Positions 8,128 through 17,488 of a stretch of 64,000 nucleotides of DNA are shown here, one piece after another (the stretch's first letter is position 1; every line of letters starts with the position of its first letter). The notes below the pieces were generated by a model, which saw nothing but the letters and a program-made list of their open reading frames with translations, was not told where the DNA came from and searched no databases. A program made the position numbers and the translations under genes. The stretch is from Vitreimonas flagellata. Its GTDB lineage: Bacteria > Pseudomonadota > Alphaproteobacteria > Caulobacterales > Aquidulcibacteraceae. The stretch spans positions 97,001 to 161,000 of the forward strand of contig NZ_SBJL01000001.1 of NCBI RefSeq assembly GCF_004634425.1, given 5' to 3'.

Positions 8128-8480
8128 TTATTGGATGGTGAAGTGCAGCGTGCCTTCCATGGCATGGCCGTCGCCGGTGGCGGTCCAGTGCACTTCATAG
8201 GCGCCCGATCCGAGCGCCGGCAGCGGAATGGAATAGCTCGCCGTCGCCGCCCCTGGCGGCGTGAACGTCACCGGAATGGCGGTGTGTCCGGGCCATGCAA
8301 TTGCACTTGGGTCAACACCACGGCGTGCTCGAACGTCAGCGACAGCGCCGATGGCGCCGCCGCAAGCACCGCATCGTCGGCCGGCGCCGATTGCACTTCG
8401 GCGTTGTCGCCGTGCGTCTCCTGCGCCAGCGCGGGCGTCGCGCAAAGCGCCAATGCGGCGGCGAGAATGAGACGTTTCAT
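8128..8480 (-). pseudogene. copC: CopC-like copper resistance protein, frameshifted
   Basis: The ATG at 8480 (behind GGAGGAC) opens a signal peptide (MKRLILAAALALCATPALAQ). A CopC domain start follows (DDAVLAAAPSALSLTFEHAV, then VLTQVQLHGPDT). The frame stops near 8268, while another frame carries the exact continuation AIPVTFTPPG ... YEVHWTATGDGHAMEGTLHF, ending at 8128. One missing base around 8282-8292 explains this; restoring an A would give GAC-ACA-ACC-GCC. CopC proteins bind periplasmic copper. The gene is either inactive or carries a sequencing error. Confidence 0.82.
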
Positions 8481-8536
8481 GTCGTCCTCCTTGGTTGACC
8501 CAGCACCTGTGTTGATGAATCGAGGGGCGAGGCTGC

Positions 8537-9169
8537 TCATGCATCGATCTCCTCATGTTGGTCGGACGCCGCAGGCAGCACACTGGCAGGATCGGCAAGA
8601 GCGCCGTTCTCTCGCATCTCGACATGGACATGGTTGGTGATGCCGCGCGGATAGCGTGCGCTTAGATCCTGCGCGCGCCCGATCGGTTCACCCGCGCGCA
8701 CGACGACGCCGAGTTGAACCGTGGGCCCGACATAGAGCACCCGCACGTCGCGCGTTTGATCTTCGCTTGTGAGTTCGACGTAGCGATAACGCTCGTCGCC
8801 GCGATAGGCGAAGCCGATGCGCTGCACGATGCCGGTGATCGGGGCGCGCACCACTTCGCCGGGCTCGGCAACATAGTCAGCGCCGCGATGGCGGCGTGCG
8901 CCGCCGCCGCGCGAGGCCCCGAAGGCGCCCGCGCCATAGACATCCTCACCACGCAGCGAATGACCCGTTGGGTTCACCAGTTCCGGGGCTGGCGCCGGTA
9001 AAGTGTATGTCGCCTTGGTGGCCTCGGGCGCTGTCGCAAAGGCTTGCGCCGCCAGTCCAGCGCCGACGCATCCTGCCAACGACACCGCCGCAATGGTTAT
9101 CGCGGCCGCGCCCGGGGGGGCCGGGAAAGTGACGCGGCCGCGCCGCCTTGCATGAGAGGATGGGCTCAT
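8537..9169 (-). CDS. M23-family peptidase-like lipoprotein
   Basis: 210-aa envelope protein. The ATG at 9169 overlaps the stop of the ATPase gene (ATGA). The N-terminus contains a lipobox (SLAGC). The C-terminal LytM/M23 domain shows the zinc ligands HRGAD (H-x3-D) and NHVHVEM (HxH), so the peptidoglycan endopeptidase site looks intact. It sits in the czc/ATPase block and may remodel the wall for efflux complexes; that role is inference. Confidence 0.85.
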   Translation of the reverse strand: MSPSSHARRRGRVTFPAPPGAAAITIAAVSLAGCVGAGLAAQAFATAPEATKATYTLPAPAPELVNPTGHSLRGEDVYGAGAFGASRGGGARRHRGADYVAEPGEVVRAPITGIVQRIGFAYRGDERYRYVELTSEDQTRDVRVLYVGPTVQLGVVVRAGEPIGRAQDLSARYPRGITNHVHVEMRENGALADPASVLPAASDQHEEIDA

Positions 9170-11589
9170 GTGGCGGGGTCCTTGTAGGCGAGCAATCGCA
9201 GTGCGTTGGCGACGACGATGAGCGTTGAGCCCTCGTGGAAAATGATCGCCGCGCCGATCTGCAGGCCAAAGATCGTGGAAGGGATGAGCACGGCGACGAC
9301 GCCCAGGCTCACCCAAAGATTTTGCCGGATGATGCTGGTGGTTTGCCGGCTGAGGCCCACCGCGAACGGCAAGTGCTTGAGATCGTCCGCCATCAAGGCG
9401 ACATCGGCGGTTTCAAGCGCCACGTCTGAGCCCGCAGCCCCCATGGCGACGCCGACATTGGCGTTGGCGAGTGCGGGCGCATCGTTGACGCCGTCGCCGA
9501 TCATGGCCACGCCGCCTGGCTCAACCTTGAGCGTGTTGATCGCCGCGACTTTCTCATCGGGCATCAGCGCGCCGAACGCCTGATCAAGGCCGATGCTGCC
9601 TGCAACCGCGTCGGCGACGCGCTGATTGTCGCCGCTCAGCATGACGACGCGCCGGATGCCGAGACGCCGGAGTCGTTCGACCGTCGCCTTCGCTGCTGGG
9701 CGCTCGGTGTCCATGACGCCGAGCACACCCAGATAGCGGGCGCCGCGCCGCACCACCATGACGGTGCGCCCTGACGATTCCAGGTTGGTGACGATGAGCC
9801 GAAGCTCGTTCGGCATCGGAGCGGGACCAGTCTCGAAGAGACCCGGCTTGCCGATCTGCACGACAGCGCCGTCGATGCGGCCCTGAATGCCTTTGCCGGT
9901 GATGCTCTCGACCGCTTCAGCGCGCGGCACGGGCGCCTCACCCAAACGTTCGCCGCCGTCACGCACGATCGCGCCCGCGAGGGGATGGTCGCTGCTGCGT
10001 TCGATCGCCACGGTGACGGCGAGCAATTCTTCTTCGGTGACGCCGAAGAGGGGCTTCACATCAGTCAGATAGGGTTTGCCCTCAGTCAGCGTGCCGGTCT
10101 TGTCGAAAGCAATGGCGCTGACGCGCCCGAGTGCTTCAAGCGCTGCGCCGCCTTTGACCAGGACGCCGCCGCGCGCGGCGCGTGCAACGCCGCTCAGCAC
10201 GGCACTCGGCACCGAGATGGCGAGCGCGCAAGGGCTTGCGGCCACCAGCACCGCCATGGCGCGATAAAAGCTGTCGGCGAACGGCTCGTCGACCACGACC
10301 CAGGCGAACATGAGCGCGCCGACCAAGGCGAGCACGCACGGCACGAAAATGCGCTCGAACTTGTCGGTGAAATTCTGTGTCGGCGAACGCTGCGATTCCG
10401 CTTCCGCCACCAGCGTGACGATGCGCGCGAGCATGCTCTCGGTGGCGAGACGCGACACGCGCACATCGATTGCGCCCGCGCCATTGATCGCGCCCGCGAA
10501 CACCCGGTGCTGCGCCGGCGCCTTGGCGAAGTCGGGGTAAGCATCAGCGCTGGCGGCGGCTTGCTTTTCCACCGGCGCGCTCTCGCCCGTGATCGGCGCT
10601 TCGTTGACTGCGCTTTCGCCGGCGATCACCACGCCATCTGCCGGCAGGCGCTCATTGGGCCAGACCATGATGATGTCGCCGATCTTCAGGTCCGCGACGG
10701 CCACCTCTTCGACGGTGTCGCCGCGCCGCAATTGAGCGCGTTCGGGCGTTAGCTGTCCAAGCGCTTCGATCGCCTTCTTGGCGCGCCCCATCGCCCAATT
10801 CTCCAGCGCATGACCTAAGCTGAAGAGAAAGAGGAGGAGCGCCCCTTCGGCCCAAGCGCCGAGCAGAGCCGCGCCAATGGCCGCCACCAGCATGAGGGAG
10901 TCGATGCGAAACTGCCGCCGGCGCAGATTGTCGAACGCCTCACGCGTCGTGAAATAACCGCCCAGCAGGTAAGCGCCGATGAAGGCGACCAGCGGCAGCA
11001 TCTCTATGCCAGCGCGTTCGGCGAGCCACCCGGCGGCAAGCGCTGCCCCAGAGCCCAATGCGAAAATGAGCTCGCTGCGTTCGCCGAACGGTCCGCCATG
11101 CGCGTGATCATGAGCTTTGCCGGTCTCATGAGTGTGCGAAGCGCTGGTCTTGGCGGACGTGGCGTCGCTTTCAAGCAGCGCAAGCACGCGCGCGTCGTCG
11201 AGCGATTTGGGATCAAATTCGATCAGCGCTTCACCGCTATCGAACTCGTCGACATTGATGACGCCTTTGGCTTCGCGCAGCCGAGCCAGTCTTTGCTTGG
11301 GCTTGTCTGCGGGCAACGCCAGCGTGACGTGACCGCGGTGGCGACCAACTTGCGCGCCCATTTGCGCGGCCGTCGCGCGCACTTTGGCTGGCGTGGTGCG
11401 CGCGGGGTCGTAATGGACACAGATCTTTAGCGGTCCGCGGTTGGCGTCGTTGACGACATGCGCTTGACTGACCGCGGCGATGGTTTGAACGCGCTTAGTG
11501 AGGTCAAGCGCGCAGCGTTGGCAGCGCCCAGCTGAGGGTGAGCGCAACAAGCCGCCGACGTCGATACGTTCTTTCTTGGCGTTGGCCAT
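9166..11589 (-). CDS. P1B-4-type heavy-metal P-type ATPase
   Basis: 807-aa inner-membrane pump. The membrane ion-site motif is SPCALAISVPSAVLS (about residue 452) rather than CPC. The last helix carries HEGSTLIVVANALRLL (about 785); SPC plus HEG(S/G)T marks the P1B-4 group (Co/Zn/Fe type). Catalytic DKTGTLTEG (about 494), phosphatase ITGES and hinge GDGVNDAPA are intact. The N-terminus has a divergent HMA-like module with CQRC (about 23-26), a second one without Cys, and a His-rich linker (HTHETGKAHDHAHGG). It lies between dsbA-like and M23 genes in the czc block. The exact metal is uncertain: Co, Zn or Fe. Confidence 0.93.
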   Translation of the reverse strand: MANAKKERIDVGGLLRSPSAGRCQRCALDLTKRVQTIAAVSQAHVVNDANRGPLKICVHYDPARTTPAKVRATAAQMGAQVGRHRGHVTLALPADKPKQRLARLREAKGVINVDEFDSGEALIEFDPKSLDDARVLALLESDATSAKTSASHTHETGKAHDHAHGGPFGERSELIFALGSGAALAAGWLAERAGIEMLPLVAFIGAYLLGGYFTTREAFDNLRRRQFRIDSLMLVAAIGAALLGAWAEGALLLFLFSLGHALENWAMGRAKKAIEALGQLTPERAQLRRGDTVEEVAVADLKIGDIIMVWPNERLPADGVVIAGESAVNEAPITGESAPVEKQAAASADAYPDFAKAPAQHRVFAGAINGAGAIDVRVSRLATESMLARIVTLVAEAESQRSPTQNFTDKFERIFVPCVLALVGALMFAWVVVDEPFADSFYRAMAVLVAASPCALAISVPSAVLSGVARAARGGVLVKGGAALEALGRVSAIAFDKTGTLTEGKPYLTDVKPLFGVTEEELLAVTVAIERSSDHPLAGAIVRDGGERLGEAPVPRAEAVESITGKGIQGRIDGAVVQIGKPGLFETGPAPMPNELRLIVTNLESSGRTVMVVRRGARYLGVLGVMDTERPAAKATVERLRRLGIRRVVMLSGDNQRVADAVAGSIGLDQAFGALMPDEKVAAINTLKVEPGGVAMIGDGVNDAPALANANVGVAMGAAGSDVALETADVALMADDLKHLPFAVGLSRQTTSIIRQNLWVSLGVVAVLIPSTIFGLQIGAAIIFHEGSTLIVVANALRLLAYKDPAT

Positions 11590-11613
11590 GAGTTGCGCCC
11601 CGTCCCCCCGCGT

Positions 11614-12234
11614 CTAAAGCCGCGCCAGGCGCGCATCGAGCATGCGCACCATGCCGTCGGGCGTCTGGAAGGCGTGATCCTCGTCGAGCGCGCCGTCGAA
11701 CAGGAACGAGGGCGTGTGGTTGACGCCCAGCGCCATGGCGCCTTCGATGCTGCGTTGGATGCGCTGGACGCCTTGTGGGTCGTTCAAGCAGGCGAGGATC
11801 TGTGCTTGGGATAATCCCCATTCGCCGCCGGCCGCGAGCAGTGCATCGCGTACGCCGCCCAGCGTGCCTGCGCCGAGTATCGCGCTCTGGCGCTCAAACA
11901 GAATGCCGACCCGGCGGAGATATTCGTCCGGGCTCGCGCGCTCGCAGCGCGCCAACTGGAACATCGCCAGGGCGACGGCAGGGGGCGGCGTCGCCATCTC
12001 GCGCAAGGTGAAACGAACGCGGCCCGTATCGATGTAGCGCGCCTTCAGCGCCGTCCAGTTGGCGAGATGAAATTGCGCGCAATGAGGGCACGTCATCGAG
12101 GCGTATTCGGTGAGGTGGAGCGGGGCTGACTCCGACCCAATGGTCATGTTGTCCGATGATTGCGCGTAGGCCCAAGCCGGCGCGCTTGTCGCGGCGGCTG
12201 CCGTGATGAGGAAGCGGCGGCGATGAGGCGTCAT
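11614..12234 (-). CDS. DsbA-like thioredoxin-fold protein with twin-arginine-like signal
   Basis: 206-aa exported protein. The N-terminus TPHRRRFLITAAAATSAPAWA resembles a Tat or Sec signal. The catalytic motif is SMTCPHCAQFHLANW (CPHC, as in DsbA), and cis-Pro lies in NHTPSFLFDGA. It belongs to the thioredoxin_4 group. Its start overlaps the stop of the AhpD-like gene and it lies 24 bp upstream of the ATPase gene. With two Dsb systems within 7 kb, periplasmic thiol management looks central to this island. Confidence 0.87.
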   Translation of the reverse strand: MTPHRRRFLITAAAATSAPAWAYAQSSDNMTIGSESAPLHLTEYASMTCPHCAQFHLANWTALKARYIDTGRVRFTLREMATPPPAVALAMFQLARCERASPDEYLRRVGILFERQSAILGAGTLGGVRDALLAAGGEWGLSQAQILACLNDPQGVQRIQRSIEGAMALGVNHTPSFLFDGALDEDHAFQTPDGMVRMLDARLARL

Positions 12235-12761
12235 GGCGCAGCGCTCTCGATGGCGATGACGGCGGCGACCGCGCTTATGACGGCGGCGATCCGCAACGCA
12301 GCTTGGACGCGCTCAAGCGTTACGTTGCGCTTGTGCAGCTCGGCTTCATGGACATTGAGACAAACGCCGCATTGACGCACGGCGGAAACGGCAAGCGCCC
12401 AGAGTTCGAAGTCGATCTTGTCGACGTCTTTCTGCGAGAGCGCCGTCATGGCGAGGCCGGGCTGTTGGCCGCGATAATCGTGATTGTTGAGCTGATTGAC
12501 CGCCGAATAATAGACCGTGTTCATCGCCATGATGGTTGCGGCGGACTTGGCGGCATTGCGCGCGGCGGGCGTCAGCCGGGCGGACGCCTCGCTTTCGAGC
12601 GCGGCGATGAGACGTGCTTGGCCGGTGGCGTAGGCGCAGGCGAGAAAGCAGCCCCACTTCTGCTGTTCGCTCAAGAGCTGCTCTTCGCTCAGCGTGATCA
12701 AATTGTGCTTTTGATCGGCGGCGTAGGCGGGAAGTGCATCGCGAAGGGATTGCAACGACAT
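12231..12761 (-). CDS. AhpD-like / carboxymuconolactone decarboxylase-family protein
   Basis: 176-aa cytoplasmic, all-helical protein. The redox centre SAVRQCGVCLNVHE (CxxC followed by His) is that of AhpD alkylhydroperoxidases. The start is taken at the ATG at 12761 (MSLQSLRDALPAY), which is the family N-terminus; an upstream ATG at 12809 adds 16 non-family residues. It is coupled to the DsbA-like gene by a 4-bp overlap. The likely role is peroxide or thiol stress defence accompanying metal exposure. Confidence 0.88.
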   Translation of the reverse strand: MSLQSLRDALPAYAADQKHNLITLSEEQLLSEQQKWGCFLACAYATGQARLIAALESEASARLTPAARNAAKSAATIMAMNTVYYSAVNQLNNHDYRGQQPGLAMTALSQKDVDKIDFELWALAVSAVRQCGVCLNVHEAELHKRNVTLERVQAALRIAAVISAVAAVIAIESAAP

Positions 12762-12769
12762 AGGGTAAC

Positions 12770-13186
12770 CTACCTTTCCAAACGAGGGGTCGCGGAGGGC
12801 GCCGCGCACGTGGCGCGGCGCACCGGAAAACGCGCGGCGCCGACAACGCCGTCATTGAAGGCGACGCGCAGCATGATCGAGCGCGCCGTGATGGGGCGCG
12901 GCGCATCCGCCATCATCAAGCCTGGCGCCGCGGGCAAGAGCGTGACGGCTTCGACGCCGCGCGCGGAGGCGAAGGACGCGCTCGCCGTCGCATCAAGCGG
13001 CGCGCCCGACTCATCGTGCAGGCGCACCTCGATGCGCTGCGCGCGCACCGCGAGTTCGATTTCGCCGCGTCCGATCTGACGAACAAAGCCGCCGCAATGG
13101 CCGGCCCCGGACGCCGCCGCCGGCTCTGCGGCCGCGCTGAGAAGCGCAACCGCCAACGCGGCGAAAAGCGGCGAGAGCCGGCTCAT
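12770..13186 (-). CDS. Periplasmic hypothetical protein coupled to czcA
   Basis: 138-aa protein with a signal peptide (MSRLSPLFAALAVALLSAAA) and one beta-type domain (IELAVRAQRIEVRLHDESG, ITARSIMLRVAFNDG). Two cysteines lie at opposite ends of the mature chain (AGHCGGF and RATCAAP). Its start overlaps the czcA stop, so it is translated with the pump. I do not recognise a named family; an accessory metal-binding role is inferred from position. Confidence 0.75.
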   Translation of the reverse strand: MSRLSPLFAALAVALLSAAAEPAAASGAGHCGGFVRQIGRGEIELAVRAQRIEVRLHDESGAPLDATASASFASARGVEAVTLLPAAPGLMMADAPRPITARSIMLRVAFNDGVVGAARFPVRRATCAAPSATPRLER

Positions 13187-16100
13187 TCGGCTTGCGCCGG
13201 AGCTGCGCCGCCGCCTGAATAGGCGGTCGGCATCTCGCCTTCGCGCAATTGATGGCCGCTCTTCAGCATCAGACGGCAGATCGCCGGCAGCACAAAGAGC
13301 GTGAGCAGCGTTGCGGTGATGAGGCCGCCGATGACGACGGTGGCCAGAGGCTTTTGCACTTCAGCGCCGGTGCCGTGCGCGATCGCCATCGGCACAAACC
13401 CGATGGCTGGCACAATGCCGGTCATCAACACGGCGCGGAACTTCTCGATCATGCCTTCGCGGATGGCCTCGTCGACAGGCATGCCGAGGTCGAGGCGGCT
13501 GTTGATGCTGGTCATGACGACGAGGCCATTCAGCACCGCGACACCGGCAAGACAGATGAAGCCAACCGCGGCCGAGATCGAGAACGGCATGCCGGTCAGG
13601 AAGAGGGTGTAGACCCCGCCCGCCAGCGCCAGCGGCACGGCGGTGAACACAGCGCCCGCAGCGCGGAAAGTGCCTAGCGCCATATAGAGAATGCCGAAGA
13701 TCAAGACAAAGCAGGCCGGCACGATGAGCGACATGCGTTGCGAAGCCGATTGCAGGTTCTCGAACTGGCCGCCCCAATCGAGATACGCCCCGGTCGGCAG
13801 GGTCACTTCATCGCGCACGCGGCGCTGCGCCTCGGTGACGAATGAGCCCAAGTCACGGCCGCGCACGTTCGCTTGCACGACCACGCGGCGGCTGCCGTTT
13901 TCGCGGCTGACCTGATTGAGGCCCTCCGAGAAGGTGAAGGTCGCAACTTCGCGAAGTGGAATGGAGGCGCGAGGTCCGTTCTCGGTTTCCGGCAGCATCA
14001 CAGGCAATGCGCCGACGGCGTCGAGATCGTCCCGCACGGCTTCGGGCAAACGCACGACGACGTCGAAGCGGCGATCGCCTTCGAAGACGAGTCCGGCTTC
14101 GCGTCCGCCCATCGCCGTCGCCACCGTGTCGGTGACGTCCTGCAATGAGAGGCCATAGCGGGCGATGGCGTCACGGTCGAAGCGAACATCGAGCGTCGGG
14201 AAACCACCGGTCTGTTCGACCTTGACGTCTGCGGCGCCATCGATCGACTGCAGCACCGCAGCGATCCGTCCGGCCGCTTGGCTCATTTCGGTGAGATCTT
14301 CCCCGTAGAGCTTGATCGCCACGTCGCCGCGGACGCCGGCGATGAGTTCGTTGAACCGCATCTGGATCGGCTGGGTGAATTCATAGGAATTGCCGATGAG
14401 CTGCGAGAGCCTCGCTTCCATGCGCGCGATCAGCTCAGCCTTCGGCTCGTTCGGGTTCGGCCATTCCGAGCGCGGCTTCAAGATCACAAACGAGTCTGAG
14501 ATGTTCACCGGCATCGGGTCCGACGCCACTTCCGCCGTGCCGGTCTTAGAGAACACGAAGGCGACCTCGGGAAACTCTGAGATGATCTGCTCGACGCGCG
14601 CTTGCATGGCGGTCGATTGCTGCAGCGAGGTCGATGGGATGCGCACCGCCTGGATGGCGATGTCCTGTTCATCGAGCTGCGGGATGAATTCGCGACCCAG
14701 GGTGAAGAAGAGCGCCCCCGCGATTGCGAAGACGGCGATGCCGCCGGCGATCACGGTCTTTGGCTTGCGCAGCGAATAATCGAGACCCGGCTGATAGCGG
14801 TTGCGTGCGACCTCGATCGCCTTGACCTCCTTTTCGGCGACCTTGCCGCGAATGAGCAGCGCCACCATCGCCGGCACAAAGGTCAGCGACAGGATGAATG
14901 CCGCCGCCAACGCCAACATCAACGTGATCGCCATCGGCGAGAACATCTTGCCTTCGACGCCCGAGAAGGTGAGCAGCGGCGCGAAAACGAGAAAGATGAT
15001 CATCTGACCAAAGATGGTCGGCTTGATCATCTCGCGGCCGGCTTCGAGCGTCTCATGGAGACGCTCTGGAAGGGTCAGCAGCCGGCCTTCGTGATGCTGA
15101 CGTTCCGACAATCGCCTCAGGCAATTTTCGATGATGATGACCGAGCCATCGACGATGAGGCCGAAGTCGAGCGCGCCAAGGCTCATAAGATTGCCGGAGA
15201 CGCCAAAGACATTCATGCCGATCGACGTCATCAGCATCGACAGCGGAATGATGAGTGTCGCGATTAACGCCGCGCGGATATTGCCGAGCAGCAGGAAGAG
15301 TACGACCGCCACCAGCAGCGCGCCCTCGGCGAGGTTGCGCTCGACCGTGGCGATCGTGGCGTTCACAAGCTTAGATCGATCATAGACGACTTCGGCGACG
15401 ATGCCGGGCGGCAAAGTCTGGGTGATTTGCTGAAGCCGCTCGGCCGCGGCGGCGGCAACTGTGCGGCTATTGCCGCCCGTCAGCATCAAGACCGTGCCGA
15501 CGACAACCTCGCGTCCGCTTTCGGTAGCCGCGCCGGTGCGCAGATCGCCGCCGACGCTTACATTGGCGACGTCGCGCACGGTGATCGGCACGCCGTCGCG
15601 TGTGGCGACGACAGCCTCGGAAATTTCTTCCAGCGTGCGAATGCGCGCATCGGCGCGCACAAGGAACGACTCGCCGCCTTGTTGGATGAAGTTCGCGCCA
15701 ACGGAAAGATTGGCGCGGTCAAGCGCTTCGGCGAGTTCGGAAAAGGAGATGCCATAAGCGGAGAGCGCGCCCGCCTCGGGTTCGACCACGTACTGCTTTT
15801 CATAGCCGCCGATCGAGTCGATGCCCGCCACGCCGCCAACTGAGCGCATTTGCGGACGGATCATCCAATCCTGGATCGTGCGCAGATATCCAGCTTGCGA
15901 CACCGGATCGGTGAGCCGCTCGCCCTCGACCGTGAGATAGGCGCCGTCGGGCTGCCAGCCGGGCTGGCCTGCTTCAACGCGTGCGCCCTCGGCATTGGGA
16001 TCGGCATAGTGCACCGTCCACATCAGAACTTCGCCAAGGCCGGTTGAAATTGGCCCCATTTGCGGCTCGACGCCTTCGGGCAAGCTTTCGCGCGCTTGGG

Positions 16101-16443
16101 TCAGCCGTTCGGCCACTTGCTGGCGGGCGAAATAGATATCGACGCTGTCGTTGAAAACAACGGTGACCTGACTGAAGCCGTTGCGCGAGATCGAGCGCGT
16201 GTTCTGCAATCCCACGATGCCCGACATCGCGGTTTCGACTGGATAGGTGACCAGCCGCTCGACATCGAGGGGACCGAACGACGGCGCGACCGTATTGATC
16301 TGCACTTGCCGGTTGGTGATGTCGGGCACCGCGTCGATCGGCAGACGCATGATGTTGTAGACGCCGATGCCGGCGACGATGAGGACGATCGCCATGACGG
16401 CCCAGCGGGCTCTGACGGCGAGTTCGATAAGGCGGCTGATCAT
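13183..16443 (-). CDS. czcA: CzcA-type RND heavy-metal efflux pump
   Basis: 1086-aa inner-membrane RND proton antiporter that drives periplasmic divalent cations (Zn, Co, Cd in this subgroup) through CzcBC. It starts MISRLIELAVRARW with 12 membrane helices in two sets. The helix-4 proton-relay motif DFGLIVDGSVIIIEN (about residue 425) is the CzcA/HME1 form, distinct from the GAMVDAA form of CusA. Length matches the family. Gene order czcC-B-A plus accessory gene is compact, with 4-bp overlaps or short gaps. Confidence 0.95.
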   Translation of the reverse strand: MISRLIELAVRARWAVMAIVLIVAGIGVYNIMRLPIDAVPDITNRQVQINTVAPSFGPLDVERLVTYPVETAMSGIVGLQNTRSISRNGFSQVTVVFNDSVDIYFARQQVAERLTQARESLPEGVEPQMGPISTGLGEVLMWTVHYADPNAEGARVEAGQPGWQPDGAYLTVEGERLTDPVSQAGYLRTIQDWMIRPQMRSVGGVAGIDSIGGYEKQYVVEPEAGALSAYGISFSELAEALDRANLSVGANFIQQGGESFLVRADARIRTLEEISEAVVATRDGVPITVRDVANVSVGGDLRTGAATESGREVVVGTVLMLTGGNSRTVAAAAAERLQQITQTLPPGIVAEVVYDRSKLVNATIATVERNLAEGALLVAVVLFLLLGNIRAALIATLIIPLSMLMTSIGMNVFGVSGNLMSLGALDFGLIVDGSVIIIENCLRRLSERQHHEGRLLTLPERLHETLEAGREMIKPTIFGQMIIFLVFAPLLTFSGVEGKMFSPMAITLMLALAAAFILSLTFVPAMVALLIRGKVAEKEVKAIEVARNRYQPGLDYSLRKPKTVIAGGIAVFAIAGALFFTLGREFIPQLDEQDIAIQAVRIPSTSLQQSTAMQARVEQIISEFPEVAFVFSKTGTAEVASDPMPVNISDSFVILKPRSEWPNPNEPKAELIARMEARLSQLIGNSYEFTQPIQMRFNELIAGVRGDVAIKLYGEDLTEMSQAAGRIAAVLQSIDGAADVKVEQTGGFPTLDVRFDRDAIARYGLSLQDVTDTVATAMGGREAGLVFEGDRRFDVVVRLPEAVRDDLDAVGALPVMLPETENGPRASIPLREVATFTFSEGLNQVSRENGSRRVVVQANVRGRDLGSFVTEAQRRVRDEVTLPTGAYLDWGGQFENLQSASQRMSLIVPACFVLIFGILYMALGTFRAAGAVFTAVPLALAGGVYTLFLTGMPFSISAAVGFICLAGVAVLNGLVVMTSINSRLDLGMPVDEAIREGMIEKFRAVLMTGIVPAIGFVPMAIAHGTGAEVQKPLATVVIGGLITATLLTLFVLPAICRLMLKSGHQLREGEMPTAYSGGGAAPAQAE

Positions 16444-16480
16444 GTGTGTAGGATCCGGTCGGGATTGAAGAGGGGCGGTC

Positions 16481-17488
16481 TCAGTGGTCGTGCGAGGCGG
16501 AGCCCTTGCCGATCTCGGCCTTCACCAAGAAGGCGTTTTCGGAGACGTAGGCTTCGCCGGCCGCGAGGCCCGAGAGGATCTCAACTTGCGTTGCACCGGT
16601 TCGTCCCAGTGTGACTGGCCGCGCTTCGTAAGTGTCTTCCGACACGCGCACGAAGACGACGCTTCTGCCTTCGACCGTCTGCACCGCGTCACGCGGCACT
16701 GCGACCGCCGCTTGTTGTGCGGCCGTCACGACCGCGCCGCGCACGGCCATGCCGGGACGCAGCGACGAGCCTTGCGCGGCCGTCAGCGGCGCGCGCGCGA
16801 TCAAAGTTTGGCTGTGTGCGTCGGCGGTTGGCAGGACGCTCGCAATCTGGGCTTCGACGCGCGTGGCTCCATCGAGACCGGTGATGAAGACGCGTTGCCC
16901 GGCGCTTATGCGGCCGATGTCGCGTGTGGCGACATTGAGTTCGGCTTGCAGGCGCGAAAGATCGCCGACCACGAAAAGCGGCTGATCGCTCGTCACATCG
17001 CCGATATTGGTCTGCCGGTCGAGCACCACGCCCGCGATTGGCGTGCCGACAGCGTAAGTCTGAAGGCTCTCGGCGCTTTCGACCCGCGCCAAGGTTTCCC
17101 CGCGCCGGACGCTATCGCCGACGTTGCGCAGAACCGCGCGAACAGGCCCAGGATAAGGCGCATGCACTTCAGCGCGCGCCGAAGGCTGTAGCATGATGCG
17201 GCCTGTCAGGTTGAGCGTTTCCTCGATTGCCCCAGGCCCCGCGGTCGCGACGACAATGCCGGAAGTCTCTGCCGCCTCGACCGGAATGGTGACGCGCTCT
17301 GCGGCGCCTTCCTCGCCTTCGGCGTGACCTTCTTCGCCCTCTTCATGGGCTTCTTCGCCTTCCTCGTGGCCGGCCTCGGCGGCGGGCTGTTCGGACTCAG
17401 CTTCGCCCGCGCCGCAACCGGCGAGACCAAGCGCTAGAACCAGCGCGATAGGGGCGAACGCGGCAGACTTCATTCTGAAGGTGTTCAT
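16481..17488 (-). CDS. czcB: CzcB-type RND periplasmic adaptor lipoprotein
   Basis: 335-aa membrane-fusion protein. A lipobox is visible (ALGLAGCGAG, Cys25). It is followed by an acidic, His-containing repeat (units of GHEEGEEAHEEGEEGHAEGE) that could bind zinc or cobalt. The HlyD core then follows: YPGPVRAVLRNVGDSVRRGE barrel-sandwich, YAVGTPIAGVVLDRQTNIGD lipoyl half and a beta-barrel. The C-terminus SASHDH adds another His cluster. Its 4-bp overlap with czcC and 37-bp gap to czcA mark one operon. Confidence 0.94.
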   Translation of the reverse strand: MNTFRMKSAAFAPIALVLALGLAGCGAGEAESEQPAAEAGHEEGEEAHEEGEEGHAEGEEGAAERVTIPVEAAETSGIVVATAGPGAIEETLNLTGRIMLQPSARAEVHAPYPGPVRAVLRNVGDSVRRGETLARVESAESLQTYAVGTPIAGVVLDRQTNIGDVTSDQPLFVVGDLSRLQAELNVATRDIGRISAGQRVFITGLDGATRVEAQIASVLPTADAHSQTLIARAPLTAAQGSSLRPGMAVRGAVVTAAQQAAVAVPRDAVQTVEGRSVVFVRVSEDTYEARPVTLGRTGATQVEILSGLAAGEAYVSENAFLVKAEIGKGSASHDH

